From Kordia sp. (GTDB lineage Bacteria; Bacteroidota; Bacteroidia; Flavobacteriales; Flavobacteriaceae), in assembly GCF_022447245.1 (NCBI RefSeq), contig NZ_JAKVBC010000026.1, positions 1-64,000 on the forward strand: a stretch of DNA of 64,000 nt, written 5' to 3'. The position numbers and the translations under genes were made by a program. Shown here in pieces: positions 29,979-39,118 of the stretch (within the stretch, counting starts at the first letter, position 1; each line of letters starts with the position of its first letter). The notes beneath the pieces were generated by a model. The model was not told the origin of the DNA and ran no database searches. It was given only the letters and a program-made list of their open reading frames with translations.

Positions 29979-31270
29979 TATTTCTTAATGTTTAAATAGG
30001 CCAAAATATCGTCATACAATCCGCTGTCGTTTGCGTACAAGGCGTAATTTTTAGAAGAAACAAACCATTCTTTGGTGCTTGGTTTTATCTTTTTAATGGC
30101 TTTTAAGATATCTTTTGTACTCAATGGCTTTGGAATGCCATCTTTGAAAGAAGCTTCTAATTTTCTTTCGATGGCAACATCAATAGCAGATTGAATATCT
30201 GCTCCCGAAAATTCTTTGGCTGCTTTTGCCAATGCCATATAATCAATGGTTTCTGTTGGCTTTTCTTTGAGGTGAATATTAAAAATAGCTGCTTTGGCTT
30301 CTACATCTGGCGGTGATACAAAAATGATACGATCAAAACGTCCAGGACGACGAAAAGCAGGATCTAAATGCCATGGTGCATTTGTAGCACCTAACACTAA
30401 AATTCCATCATTATCTGCGTCAATTCCGTCCAATTCTGCCAAAAATTGATTAATTACAGTTCTTCCCGAAGTTTTATTGACATCGTTTCTATTCGCGCCA
30501 AGTGCATCAATTTCATCTATAAAAATGACACACGGTGTATTTTTTCGAGCGGTTTCAAAGATTTCGTGCAAGTTTTTCTCCGAATTCCCAATCCACATGT
30601 CCAAAATATCATTGATGCCAACACTGATAAAATTCGCATTAATTTCTCCAGCCGTAGCACGCGCAATATGTGTTTTTCCACAACCAGGCGGACCGTATAA
30701 TAGAATTCCGCCACCAATTTTTTTGCCATAGGCTTTGTACAAATCACGGTGTTCTAAAGGCTTGATAATTTTCATGTCAATTTCCTTTTTGATGTCTTCC
30801 ATACCACCAATACTTGCAAAATTGGTTGTTGGTTTTTTCAAAAAAGACAAGCCATCTTCATCGATAAAATCAGGTTCGCGTGTGGTAGTTACTTTTAGCG
30901 CATTGTCAAAATCTTCATTTACATAATTTCTGTCTAATGCCAGTAACTCTTTATATGTCTCTTGTGCGTCACTATAATTTTCTTGATTGATTTGACAGTA
31001 GCACAATAATTCTAAATATTTCTGATCGGGATTTATTTTTATGATTTCTTCCAACAACACTTCGGCAGCTGTAATTTTTTGCTGCTTGTAGAAGCAACTT
31101 GCCAATTCGTATTTGGCTTCCAAATGACTTTCGTCTAAATCAATAATTTCAATGAACTGTTGTTCGGCTTCTTCAAAACTTCCTTGTTGCACATACAGTT
31201 TTGCAATTTGGAGTTTGAGCGGAATATTATTTGGGGAAAATTGTAAGGCTTCTAATAAACTTTCTAACAT
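29978..31270 (-). CDS. AAA+ ATPase with N-terminal TPR domain
   Basis: 430 aa. The N-terminal about 130 residues are TPR repeats. The AAA+ module follows: Walker A 'LYGPPGCGKTH', Walker B 'CVIFIDEIDAL', and 'NAPWHLDPAFRRPGRFD' with the arginine finger region. It resembles the VPS4/FtsH/Cdc48 side of the AAA family. It probably remodels or unfolds protein partners bound through the TPRs. Coupled to the membrane TPR protein downstream. Confidence 0.85.
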   Translation of the reverse strand: MLESLLEALQFSPNNIPLKLQIAKLYVQQGSFEEAEQQFIEIIDLDESHLEAKYELASCFYKQQKITAAEVLLEEIIKINPDQKYLELLCYCQINQENYSDAQETYKELLALDRNYVNEDFDNALKVTTTREPDFIDEDGLSFLKKPTTNFASIGGMEDIKKEIDMKIIKPLEHRDLYKAYGKKIGGGILLYGPPGCGKTHIARATAGEINANFISVGINDILDMWIGNSEKNLHEIFETARKNTPCVIFIDEIDALGANRNDVNKTSGRTVINQFLAELDGIDADNDGILVLGATNAPWHLDPAFRRPGRFDRIIFVSPPDVEAKAAIFNIHLKEKPTETIDYMALAKAAKEFSGADIQSAIDVAIERKLEASFKDGIPKPLSTKDILKAIKKIKPSTKEWFVSSKNYALYANDSGLYDDILAYLNIKK

Positions 31271-31360
31271 TCGTTAAATCTTTTCGGTAATCTTTTAAAA
31301 ATTATCTAAAAATACGATAGTTTTTTAAAAAATACGATGCTATGTATGTGCTTAAAGCGC

Positions 31361-31771
31361 TTATTTTTTTACGAGATTTAAATGTTCTGTAGCAAAAAAC
31401 TCTGATCTATCTATGGGTTTGAGTTTTCGTCTTTTTTTCAAATAACGTAGTTTAGAGTTAATTTTTGTCCACTCAGTATCTGATTTATTTTCTTTTATTT
31501 GCTGCACATTTAAGTGTAAAGTATCGTTCTTAATTTTCCAATCTCCTTTTATTTCTACATTGATAATTTCATGAAATTTATACGAACGAGTTCGATGAAA
31601 AGTGCCATTTTTATATAAAACCAAACTGTCTAGACTAGTAATGTCCCATTGATTACTGTGTCGTGTTTCTTTTTTTTGTAGATATGTCTTATGGATTTCT
31701 TGAGAAATTAAACTATTGGTTAGTGGACCGAAGATGAATAAAAGTATTATTTTCTTTGAGCTTATTTTCAA
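31361..31771 (-). CDS. Hypothetical secreted protein, 136 aa
   Basis: Signal-like start 'KKIILLFIFGPLTNSLISQ'. The rest, with 'GDWKIKNDTLHLNV', recalls the small beta-rich lipocalin-like proteins of Flavobacteriia in which a strand 'G.W....D.L.L' repeats. No named family recognised. Its ATG overlaps the thioesterase stop by 4 bases, so they form one transcription unit. Confidence 0.6.
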   Translation of the reverse strand: MKISSKKIILLFIFGPLTNSLISQEIHKTYLQKKETRHSNQWDITSLDSLVLYKNGTFHRTRSYKFHEIINVEIKGDWKIKNDTLHLNVQQIKENKSDTEWTKINSKLRYLKKRRKLKPIDRSEFFATEHLNLVKK

Positions 31772-32199
31772 ATGTATCCAATTTCTTCTGTCAATGCAAC
31801 TCTACTTTTGGCAAAATTCCCTGTTCCAAAAGCAATTTCTCTGCCTTTTTCATCGACCAAAGTGCTTTCTGCAACAAATAAATTTCGCGATTTGAATTTG
31901 AGTTTTCCTGTCGCTGTAATTTTTCCTTCGCTGATAGGTCGTGTAATATTGATATTAAAAGAAGTCGTTAAGACAAAAGCATCTTTTACAATAGAGTTTA
32001 CGGCAAAAAATGCAGCATCATCCAATAATTTAAAATATACAGAACCATGAATGGCGCCTAGGGCATGAAAATACTTTGGGTCAATGGTCATTGAAATGAT
32101 GGCAGTTTCATCTTCAATCGTAATTTCAGTAGTTTGATAAATGTGCGTATTCATATTTGCAGACAAATACATACGCTCTAACTTTCGATAGTGTTCCAT
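31768..32199 (-). CDS. PaaI-family hotdog thioesterase
   Basis: 143 aa. 'FHALGAIHGSVYFKLLDDAAFFA' is the hotdog helix with the HG-x-x-x-x-x-x-D pattern of PaaI-type thioesterases, followed by 'TTSFNINITRPIS'. Such enzymes hydrolyse acyl-CoA or aryl-CoA esters in the cytoplasm. The N-terminus 'MEHYRKLERMYLSANMN' includes possible alternative starts at Met10 and Met16; the long form is kept because its residues look conserved. Overlaps the next gene by 4 bases. Confidence 0.85.
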   Translation of the reverse strand: MEHYRKLERMYLSANMNTHIYQTTEITIEDETAIISMTIDPKYFHALGAIHGSVYFKLLDDAAFFAVNSIVKDAFVLTTSFNINITRPISEGKITATGKLKFKSRNLFVAESTLVDEKGREIAFGTGNFAKSRVALTEEIGYI

Positions 32200-32227
32200 G
32201 TTTTAAAATTAATAAAATCGTGTGAGA

Positions 32228-33274
32228 TTAAAGTCCCGTATTTTTTTCAATCCAATCAAAAGGTTTTTTGATAAATTTTGGTGCATCAAAACGATATCCG
32301 ATTAAGAATTCAAAAAAGTTTTCAGTTTGAAGAGAGTTTTCTTCTGATTTATCAAAATTCGAAAGATTTTTAACATTGTATCTTGCACCTCCGTACAACG
32401 AATTTGAATTGTAGCCTAAAATTAGTGTAGCATTGTAGGTGTAATGTAATTCGTTACTATTACTAGTGCCGCTTGTATTGTCTAAGATATTGATTTCGGT
32501 ATCTTTTGTAAAATTTATTCCAATCCCAGGAGCTTCTTCTACAGATAAAAACCAATTATTTTGGTATACAAATGTGTATAAGTATGAAGGTTTGAGTGTT
32601 ATGTTTACTTCTTTTGATTCTATTTCCGAAATTTCGTCCGTATGTTTTAATTCTGCACTTATATAGTTGTAATCTAAAGAAGGAATAAAGCTTCCAGCAG
32701 ATTTTTTTTGCCAATGAATATATCCATTGATCGCTGGTAGTGAGAAGTTATCGTTAAATTTATAAGCTGTATTTCCTGAATATGTAGTTGTGCGCAATCC
32801 TGAAAATTGTATTTATGGATCAATTCCTTCGCGCCAATTTTCGATAAAATCACCTGTGTTATTTATATAAAATCCTTTGATGCGTTCATAACTTATGCGC
32901 TGCAACCATTTATTAAAGTAAAATTGAAGACCAAAATTGTTCAATTCGGTTTTTCCTTTTAGATTTTCATCATCATTTCCAGGTAAAAATTGAGGACTAA
33001 AACCAAGCGTGATACCACAAAAACGATAATCAACTGTTAGGGAAAGTCTATATTCACTATTCGGTGAAAACTCTATCGAGGATTCAGAATCTTGTATTTT
33101 GTAGGATCGTACATCACCACTGAAATTGGTACGAATGCTAATTTTTTCCTTCAACTTATCAAAGTATTCATTTTCTGAAACAATTGTATCTTTTGTTTCA
33201 GGTACGTTAGGTGTTTGTGCTTTCATACTGAATAGCATACCTAAACACAGACATTTACAAAGAAACCATTTCAT
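32228..33274 (-). pseudogene. DUF4421-like outer-membrane-type protein with one in-frame stop
   Basis: Signal peptide 'CLCLGMLFSMKAQ' is followed by alternating beta strands typical of an outer-membrane barrel. The frame is interrupted once, TAA at 32813-32815 (codon 154, 'REGIDP*IQFSGLRT'). DUF4421 proteins usually have Tyr there ('DPYI'), so TAT/TAC to TAA is likely. The remainder, 'KKSAGSFIPSLDYNYISA' and 'LILGYNSNSLYGGARYN', continues in frame to the end. One lesion in an otherwise well-kept frame suggests recent loss or an error. Confidence 0.7.
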
Positions 33275-33488
33275 AATGGTGTTAAATATACTTATTCATA
33301 GGTAAAATCTTAACACATGCTATAATTATAAGGCTAAAAATATATACAGGAGTCATAAATTTTAGCAGACTTACTAGTAAATCTGAAAAACTATACATTG
33401 AGAAATAAAGCGCTCCTAATTTTTACAGTATGTATATGTAGCATATAAGTATCACCATGTATAAAAATATCAACGCTTTTTCTACTTT

Positions 33489-33854
33489 TTATCCCATGAT
33501 AGCAACCATCATTGAGATTGCAGAGCTAATGGCAATTACCAGTGTTAATATTGAAAAAATGACTGGAAATAGATTCGCATTTTGGGTAATCGTATTCCAA
33601 CTGTTTTCTGTTTGAGTAGTATCAATAGTTCCCGAAATGTATTGGTATATATTGTGGAATACATCAATTATTGTTTGAAAGCTTTCACTAAATGAGCCAC
33701 TTATCGCAACAAAGCTCGTGCTAATTAAAAAAGGAATTAATAATAAAATTGGAGCGCCAAAAGTACAGATGAAACGTACTATTGGAGGCTTAAAAAGAAG
33801 CATATAATCTTCTATCTCAAACGGCTCGCTTGTATCTAATCTTTCGTCAATCAT
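33489..33854 (-). CDS. Small hypothetical membrane protein, 121 aa
   Basis: Two hydrophobic segments (about 31-52 and 96-119) flank a Thr/Asn-rich soluble part. The start 'MIDERLDTSEPFEIEDYMLL' is acidic. Nothing known is recognised. Stands alone between the DUF4421 pseudogene and the hemF region; possibly transcribed with hemF. Confidence 0.45.
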   Translation of the reverse strand: MIDERLDTSEPFEIEDYMLLFKPPIVRFICTFGAPILLLIPFLISTSFVAISGSFSESFQTIIDVFHNIYQYISGTIDTTQTENSWNTITQNANLFPVIFSILTLVIAISSAISMMVAIMG

Positions 33855-33981
33855 TCCTGAAATTTTGACAAAACTGCCTGTTGGAATAACACCTAAAGAA
33901 TATTCAGTATGATGACGTTTAAATTTTAAAATATACTTATTCCTAAGTGCTATTAATAAACCGAACTTTTCAATACGTACG

Positions 33982-34080
33982 TTAAAAAGTCTTAGCTATA
34001 ATGCAGTGAAATATGTTAAACAAAAAGATGACAACAGCAGCAGAAATTCCGAAGTAAATAGCAGCTGTGTTTAAATCCAT
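33982..34080 (-). CDS. Possible 32-aa single-helix membrane peptide
   Basis: ATG at 34080 lies inside the last codons of hemF (stop 34071-34073), in another frame. The product 'MDLNTAAIYFGISAAVVIFL' continues to 'FNIFHCIIAKTF'. It is a single hydrophobic helix. The overlap suggests translational coupling to hemF, but with this length and A/T content chance is possible. Confidence 0.35.
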   Translation of the reverse strand: MDLNTAAIYFGISAAVVIFLFNIFHCIIAKTF

Positions 34081-34973
34081 GCTTTTGGTGTTTTTAAGAC
34101 TTCCAATAATTTTGCTTCGTGACTTCCTTCTTCTGGATGATGATTGTATTTCCACTGAACTGTAGGTGGTAAACTCATCAAAATGCTTTCAATTCGCCCG
34201 TTGGTTTTGAGTCCGAATAAAGTCCCGCGATCATGCACTAAATTGAATTCTACATAACGTCCACGACGTACTTCTTGCCAATCTTTATGTGCTTGTGTGT
34301 ATTCCATTTCCTTGCGACGTTCTACGATAGGAACATAACTGTTTAGGAAGCTATTTCCGACTTCTGTTACAAAATTGTAACGATCTTGCATGGAGAACTC
34401 GTCCGTTTCTTTCAAATAATCAAAGAACAATCCTCCAACACCACGCGCTTCATTGCGATGCGCATTCCAAAAATAGTTGTCGCAGATTTCTTTGTATTTT
34501 GGATAGAATTCAGGATGATGTTTGTCGCAAGCTTCTTTACAAATTGTATGGAAGTGAATGGCATCTTCATCATACAAATAATAGGGTGTTAAATCTTGTC
34601 CGCCACCAAACCATTGTGTCACTACATTTCCTTGCTCATCATACATTTCAAAATAACGCCAATTGGCATGTACTGTTGGGATGAATGGATTTTTCGGGTG
34701 TAGTACCAAGCTCAATCCGCAGGCAAAAAAATCACCTTGCTCTACCTTAAAATTTTTGCGTAATGCTTCTGGAAGTTCACCATGAACCGCTGAAATATTT
34801 ACACCGCCTTTTTCAAATATATTTCCATTTTCAATTACGCGTGTACGTCCGCCGCCACCTTCTGGACGTTTCCATAAATCTTCTTGAAATGTAGCTTTTC
34901 CATCAATTTTTTCTATGGTTGAAGTAATCGTGTCTTGTAATTGATGAATGTAGTTTAGAAAAAGGTCTTTCAT
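34071..34973 (-). CDS. hemF: Oxygen-dependent coproporphyrinogen III oxidase
   Basis: 300 aa, full length. It decarboxylates coproporphyrinogen III to protoporphyrinogen IX using O2. Family blocks are clear: 'GGGGRTRVIENGNIFEKGG', 'NPFIPTVHANWRYFE', 'WFGGGQDLTPYYL', 'GVGGLFFDYL' and 'VEFNLVHDRGTLFGLKT NGR'. A TACCTTTG promoter box lies at 35011-35018. Two GG-leader peptide genes lie upstream on the same strand but are separated from it by a terminator, so hemF has its own promoter. O2 dependence points to an aerobic life. Confidence 0.97.
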   Translation of the reverse strand: MKDLFLNYIHQLQDTITSTIEKIDGKATFQEDLWKRPEGGGGRTRVIENGNIFEKGGVNISAVHGELPEALRKNFKVEQGDFFACGLSLVLHPKNPFIPTVHANWRYFEMYDEQGNVVTQWFGGGQDLTPYYLYDEDAIHFHTICKEACDKHHPEFYPKYKEICDNYFWNAHRNEARGVGGLFFDYLKETDEFSMQDRYNFVTEVGNSFLNSYVPIVERRKEMEYTQAHKDWQEVRRGRYVEFNLVHDRGTLFGLKTNGRIESILMSLPPTVQWKYNHHPEEGSHEAKLLEVLKTPKAWI

Positions 34974-35010
34974 TATTTTTGATTTAGCATCGATTGCTTA
35001 GTAAGTGATA

Positions 35011-35018
35011 CAAAGGTA
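35011..35018 (-). promoter_or_regulatory. Candidate -7 promoter box of hemF
   Basis: TACCTTTG on the minus strand, TAnnTTTG type, 38 bases before the hemF ATG. Confidence 0.45.
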
Positions 35019-35052
35019 CTTTTTATATTAGAAATAGACCATTGCATAAAAC

Positions 35053-35082
35053 AAAAAAGAAGCCATTGCTGACTTCTCTTTT
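35053..35082 (-). terminator. Terminator after peptide gene E
   Basis: AAAAAGAAG / CTTCTCTTTT around the loop CCATTGCTGA. The stem and loop recur almost base for base at 35334-35366 after peptide gene F. Confidence 0.65.
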
Positions 35083-35107
35083 ATTAATTGTATGTTGAAA
35101 TATGTTT

Positions 35108-35308
35108 TTAGTTAAAACATTTTGGATAGCCATTACATGATAAGTTACAGCTATTTCTTTCACTTGCACAATTTCCGCCTCCACCAGGGCAACTATCCGT
35201 TGGTGCTTGTGGAGAGTCAAAGCCACCAACAATCATTTGTTGTGCTTTTTTCTCTAGAGAAACAATTGTGCTTTTTCCTAGACTTAATGTTGTTTTACTT
35301 TTTTTCAT
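35108..35308 (-). CDS. GG-leader RiPP-like precursor peptide (E), 66 aa
   Basis: Start set at ATG 35308, since 'MKKSKTTLSLGKSTIVSLEK' then 'KAQQMIVGG' is the class I lanthipeptide-type leader; upstream in-frame codons belong to spacer. The 37-residue core has five Cys and a GGGG stretch ('PGGGGNCASERNSCNLSC'). Directly downstream of gene F with its own terminator. Five Cys and several Ser/Thr would allow thioether rings or disulfides. No modifying enzyme nearby. Confidence 0.7.
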   Translation of the reverse strand: MKKSKTTLSLGKSTIVSLEKKAQQMIVGGFDSPQAPTDSCPGGGGNCASERNSCNLSCNGYPKCFN

Positions 35309-35333
35309 TGTTTTTGAATTTTTGTTGGTAATT

Positions 35334-35366
35334 AAAAAGAAGCCATTGCTGACTTCTTCTTTTTTT
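35334..35366 (-). terminator. Terminator after peptide gene F
   Basis: AAAAAGAAG, loop CCATTGCTGA and CTTCTTCTTTTT; near-identical to the hairpin at 35053. Confidence 0.65.
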
Positions 35367-35425
35367 AGATACATTTTTGCTGAAGTTTTTAGTTAAGTTC
35401 CTCAAAAACTTCTCAAAATTGTGTC

Positions 35426-35599
35426 TTACTGATCTTGAATAGTTTTTTCACATGGTCCATTTTCACAACTTTTTCCTTTTTCAGTAGGACATTGATCACC
35501 TGGACAACTATAGGAAGTTACAGAGCGTCCTCCCTTGATGTTTTCTAAATTAGCAACTGTTTTTTTGCTGATTTCTAATTTTTTTTTGCTTTTTTTCAT
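35426..35599 (-). CDS. GG-leader RiPP-like precursor peptide (F), 57 aa
   Basis: Leader 'MKKSKKKLEISKKTVANLEN' plus 'IKGG', core of 33 residues with four Cys spaced C-x4-C-x7-C-x4-C. It is in tandem with gene E, each followed by nearly the same hairpin. The leader starts of E and F are alike ('MKKSK'), the cores are not. A hypervariable core behind a conserved leader and terminator is what one expects of natural-product precursors. Confidence 0.72.
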   Translation of the reverse strand: MKKSKKKLEISKKTVANLENIKGGRSVTSYSCPGDQCPTEKGKSCENGPCEKTIQDQ

Positions 35600-35683
35600 A
35601 GTATCTATGTTTTAAAGATAAGTATGAAATGTACCGAAAAGATATAGGAAATATTCTACACTTAAGTTTAAAAAATAAATTTT

Positions 35684-36426
35684 TTACTTTTTTGTATGCA
35701 ATTCTCGTAAAGTAGTAATGGTTCCCGCTACAGCAGATAAAGGCAATACGACAAGAATTCCCACTATTGGTATCATTAAGATTAACATAAATACAATTCC
35801 GTTACCAATAGCAATCCCGCGGTGATTGCGTACGTATTCAACACTTCTATTATATGGAAAATACCGTTCTAATGTATAGTCCATATTTCCAAATCCTGCA
35901 TAATAGGCTTGTACTAAGAAGATCATTAGTAGAAAAACGGAACCAATTACTGGAATAAAACTAAAGATGAAAAACGGAGTAATCCACAAGAGTTCTACAA
36001 CAAAATTTCGAATACCTAATTGAATACTTCTTGAGAATGCAGAAGCTTTTGCTTTTAAACTTGATCCTGGGCGTTTTACAATTCCGTAAATATGGCGTTC
36101 AATTTTCTCTGAAATCGGACTCATAAATGGCGCAGCAATAATCATGAGTGCGTGTTTAAATATGACAATTCCAATGGCAAAAACTATTAAACCACCAATA
36201 AAATTACTGATAGCAATGATGGTTTGTTTTCCCCAGGAAAATCCCCAAGCGCTTGAGAGGACGCTACCGATATCATCCGAAAAACTCCAGGAAGCAAAAT
36301 GACGGTAATTCCTAATAGAAAACTAATGACAATAGGAATTTTGAAATATTTCCATAAGTTGAGTTCATTCAGCAGTCTGTACGCTGTAAAGTAGTCTTGA
36401 ATTCCGTTGAATACTTCTTTTACCAT
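35684..36426 (-). pseudogene. EI24-domain membrane protein with a one-base frameshift
   Basis: The first frame gives 'MVKEVFNGIQDYFTAYRLLN' and 'LWKYFKIPIVISFLLGI', the normal start of flavobacterial EI24 proteins. Near 36290 the frame is lost, and the next frame carries on with 'GKQTIIAISNFIGGLIVFAI' and 'ALMIIAAPFMSPISEKIE' to the end. The total length is one base short of whole codons, so a single deletion explains it. Four to five membrane helices are expected. EI24/CysZ-like proteins have been linked to sulfate uptake, but flavobacterial members are uncharacterised. Confidence 0.75.
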
Positions 36427-36429
36427 GGT

Positions 36430-37254
36430 TTAAATATATAAATCTCTTGGGTTAATATCACTAGATCCTCTTTCAATACTAGAATATGAGCTCTCTATTT
36501 TTTCTAATAGTTCTTTTATTTCTTCGGAAATGTCTGAAAAAAAGATGTCCGAAAACTCAAAGATATCAAACAAATCAAAGTATTCATCTTTTAGTTCTTT
36601 TTTATGAAGTTGAATCAGGTTGTTTAATTTTTCTAGTACTTCAGCAGGAATATTTCTCAGCAAGAAAAAGTTTCCTTTTAAAAAAGAGACTAGACGCAAT
36701 GCTTGTTTTGGTGAATCTTCTATGATTTGTTCTAAATTCTGTTCAATTGTTACAATATAGCGTATGATTTCATTTCTAATTTTGACTCCATTCCTATTCA
36801 AACGAAATACACTTAAAGTGTCAAATACAAAAACTATAGAAAATAAATTACGGATTTTTTGCTCTTTTATGATGCTTTTTTTCACTGTATTGTCTACAGG
36901 AAGTTCATCATACACGCGAAATACATATGAATATAAGTGAAAGTAGCTGTATTCATCAATAATTCCTGTAAAGTACGTTTCGTAAACACTTTTTCGATAT
37001 GTATTAAAATTTGTGTCTGTTTCTACAAAAGTACGGAGTCTTTTATACGGATCGCTAGGATGTAATTGCACTTCTTTACGTTGAATAGAAAGTACTTTTT
37101 TTAAAGTTAAATCTAGCACAGTAAGTCGGATGATATCTTTTAAATCCGTTTCGGAAGGTGCTAACAAAATCATAACAGCAGCAGGTTTTAACACCGATAA
37201 ATAACTGATGATTTCTTTATCAAATTTTATGTTTGCGATCGTATCAATTGGCAT
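36430..37254 (-). CDS. Hypothetical protein, 274 aa
   Basis: No family recognised. The sequence is mostly helical and Lys/Glu/Ile rich, without signal or membrane helix. The C-terminal part has a predicted coiled-coil-like run 'DISEEIKELLEKIESSYSS'. It ends 4 bases before the EI24 remnant start and lies 23 bases after the GNAT gene, so it sits in one operon with both. Codon use is like its neighbours. Confidence 0.55.
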   Translation of the reverse strand: MPIDTIANIKFDKEIISYLSVLKPAAVMILLAPSETDLKDIIRLTVLDLTLKKVLSIQRKEVQLHPSDPYKRLRTFVETDTNFNTYRKSVYETYFTGIIDEYSYFHLYSYVFRVYDELPVDNTVKKSIIKEQKIRNLFSIVFVFDTLSVFRLNRNGVKIRNEIIRYIVTIEQNLEQIIEDSPKQALRLVSFLKGNFFLLRNIPAEVLEKLNNLIQLHKKELKDEYFDLFDIFEFSDIFFSDISEEIKELLEKIESSYSSIERGSSDINPRDLYI

Positions 37255-37277
37255 AAACTCTACATGTAGATTTTGAT

Positions 37278-37802
37278 TTACAAAAGTCGCTCAAAATGTA
37301 ATACATCCATAATATTCCCGTGAAAATCCTCATGTCCATCTTTGACACGTTTGGTAAGAATAAAATTGTGTTTTTCGGCAATACGTAGGCTTCCAGGGTT
37401 GTCTTCTCCAATCCTAATAATTGCTTTTTGTAATGCTAGTTCTTCTTTAGCATAGTTGATGAGTTTTAAAATTCCTGCTGAGGTAATGCCTTTTCCTTCA
37501 TACGCATTGTCGATAAAATAAGCGAATTCACATTCTTTCGTTTGCCAATCAATTTTTTTAATAATTAATAAACCAATCAAACTTTGAGAATCATTCGCAA
37601 TAACTTTGAACGTAAAGTTTTCTTTTGCTGCTACCTCACGTATTTTTTTATGGATATAATCTTCAGTTGCTGTTAGAGAACATACACTTCTAACAGTGAT
37701 AGGAAAGTATTGATGTAAGCGTTTGGCATTTGCTTGAACCAATTCAAAAAGTGCTTTGCTGTCTTTTTGTTCTAAAAGAGCTATGGAAAATTGTATTTGC
37801 AT
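37278..37802 (-). CDS. GNAT-family N-acetyltransferase (RimJ/RimL-like)
   Basis: 174 aa. The C-terminal half has the GNAT layout, with 'FAYFIDNAYEGKGITSAGIL' supplying the acetyl-CoA loop and 'IIRIGEDNPGSLRIAEKHNF' the following helix, as in RimJ/RimL-type ribosomal-protein or small-molecule acetyltransferases. The loop reads 'EGKGITSAG' instead of the usual Q/R-x-x-G-x-G/A. Substrate unknown. First gene of the 37.8-35.7 kb operon. Confidence 0.85.
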   Translation of the reverse strand: MQIQFSIALLEQKDSKALFELVQANAKRLHQYFPITVRSVCSLTATEDYIHKKIREVAAKENFTFKVIANDSQSLIGLLIIKKIDWQTKECEFAYFIDNAYEGKGITSAGILKLINYAKEELALQKAIIRIGEDNPGSLRIAEKHNFILTKRVKDGHEDFHGNIMDVLHFERLL

Positions 37803-37839
37803 TCTTGTAAATGTAGTACAAATTCTAATAAAAATAATT

Positions 37840-38844
37840 TTACTCTTTTATTTCCATAAAATCACTACCTCTTAGGCATCCACGATGCAATGTAAATACC
37901 TTTTTCATAGATTTTTTAAAAAGTAATTCGGAAGACCAAGGATCAAACCTCCAAATATTGAAAAGCTTTATAATTTCACAATCATCTTTACAGTTTTCAT
38001 CCTTTATTTCATCATATTCTTGAGCAACTTCATAATAGAATTTTCCTGAATAAGGTGTGTTTTCTCTATATCCAAACTTTAGGTATGTTTTGTAATCTGC
38101 ATTTGATACTTTTAATTTGTTTTGTCTGCATGTTTGTATTGCTTTTTCCTTTGTAATGGTAAATTTTTTCTTGGGAATTTTATCAATATTTTCTAAAATA
38201 AGCGATTTACTATATACATTGCCAACAGAATCTAATTCTATATGTAATAGATCATTATATAATTCATTATCTGACAATTTAATGTCATACGCAATCACGA
38301 ATGAATTTGGTTTTTGATATACAGGTTCAATCCAACTTCCCAGATACGGGTTTTGCATCCAATACGTTCCTGTTGTATTGGTTTGCCATTTTTTCACAGA
38401 TGTGCAGCCATCAAAGTTGAAAACGATGTTGTTGTCAAAAAAATCTTTTCCAAATATACCTTGCAGTATTTTATCTGCTTTGGTTTTCATAGAGTCTTTT
38501 AGGGGTTGATACTTGAACTCTTCTTTGTTGTACTTCCAGGTGTGATTATTATAATTAATGGTGTACAACCAAGTCCCGTCAATTTTATATTTAGACCATT
38601 TTCCAATGTATTGTTCGTTTTTTCGAAACCAACCTTCTGTATGAATCTCTGTCGTATCTTTTATATATCGAACGCTGTAGAATATGGAATCTTTGTTGTT
38701 ATACGTTTCTTCCCATATTCTGTATTCAGAGTTTTTAACTAATTCTACCTCTGTACTATCAGTTTTGAAAGTAACTGAGTGATACTGAGAATGAACTTGT
38801 GTTGCAAATAGAATTGTTATTATGAGAATGATATACTTTTTCAT
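37840..38844 (-). CDS. Hypothetical secreted protein, 334 aa
   Basis: Signal peptide 'KKYIILIITILFATQVHSQ'. It contains 'GWFRKNEQYIGKWSKYKIDG', a strand pair like MORN or toxin-antitoxin-type 'G.W..Y..DG' repeats, and a Cys pair in 'DENCKDDCEIIKLFN'. No defined family. It stands between the GNAT gene (own strand) and a repeat element, and looks like a periplasmic or surface protein. Confidence 0.55.
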   Translation of the reverse strand: MKKYIILIITILFATQVHSQYHSVTFKTDSTEVELVKNSEYRIWEETYNNKDSIFYSVRYIKDTTEIHTEGWFRKNEQYIGKWSKYKIDGTWLYTINYNNHTWKYNKEEFKYQPLKDSMKTKADKILQGIFGKDFFDNNIVFNFDGCTSVKKWQTNTTGTYWMQNPYLGSWIEPVYQKPNSFVIAYDIKLSDNELYNDLLHIELDSVGNVYSKSLILENIDKIPKKKFTITKEKAIQTCRQNKLKVSNADYKTYLKFGYRENTPYSGKFYYEVAQEYDEIKDENCKDDCEIIKLFNIWRFDPWSSELLFKKSMKKVFTLHRGCLRGSDFMEIKE

Positions 38845-38950
38845 AAGTATAAATAGTAACGCGACTTTAGAGGATAAGTTGTAGTATGTATAGAGATTTT
38901 TTGAAACTTTGCGTTAAGGATGGAGGTGTTATCCTTTTTGGCTTTGCAAC

Positions 38951-39034
38951 GTCATTACGAGGAAGCATGACGAAGTAATCTGTTACATAACAAACAGGTT
39001 GCCATAACAAATTAGAAATTTGTCTCGCAATGAC
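38951..39034. repeat. REP-like palindromic repeat element
   Basis: The ends GTCATTACGAG and CTCGCAATGAC are inverted copies with one mismatch, and the interior 'GAAGCATGACGAAGTAATCT' belongs to the dispersed intergenic repeats seen in many flavobacterial genomes. The rest of the 333-base gap up to hemE holds the hemE terminator and no gene. Confidence 0.6.
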
Positions 39035-39118
39035 TGAATTAAAAAGATATAGCCGAGAGCCTGACCTCAAAAGGACGTTGAAAGAAGTGGAAACGTACTT
39101 TGAGGGAACGCCCAAAAT

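Noticed and set aside
30446-30731. Two overlapping plus-strand frames of 84 codons
   Set aside because: They are antisense to the Walker A/B region of the AAA+ gene and have no coding character of their own.
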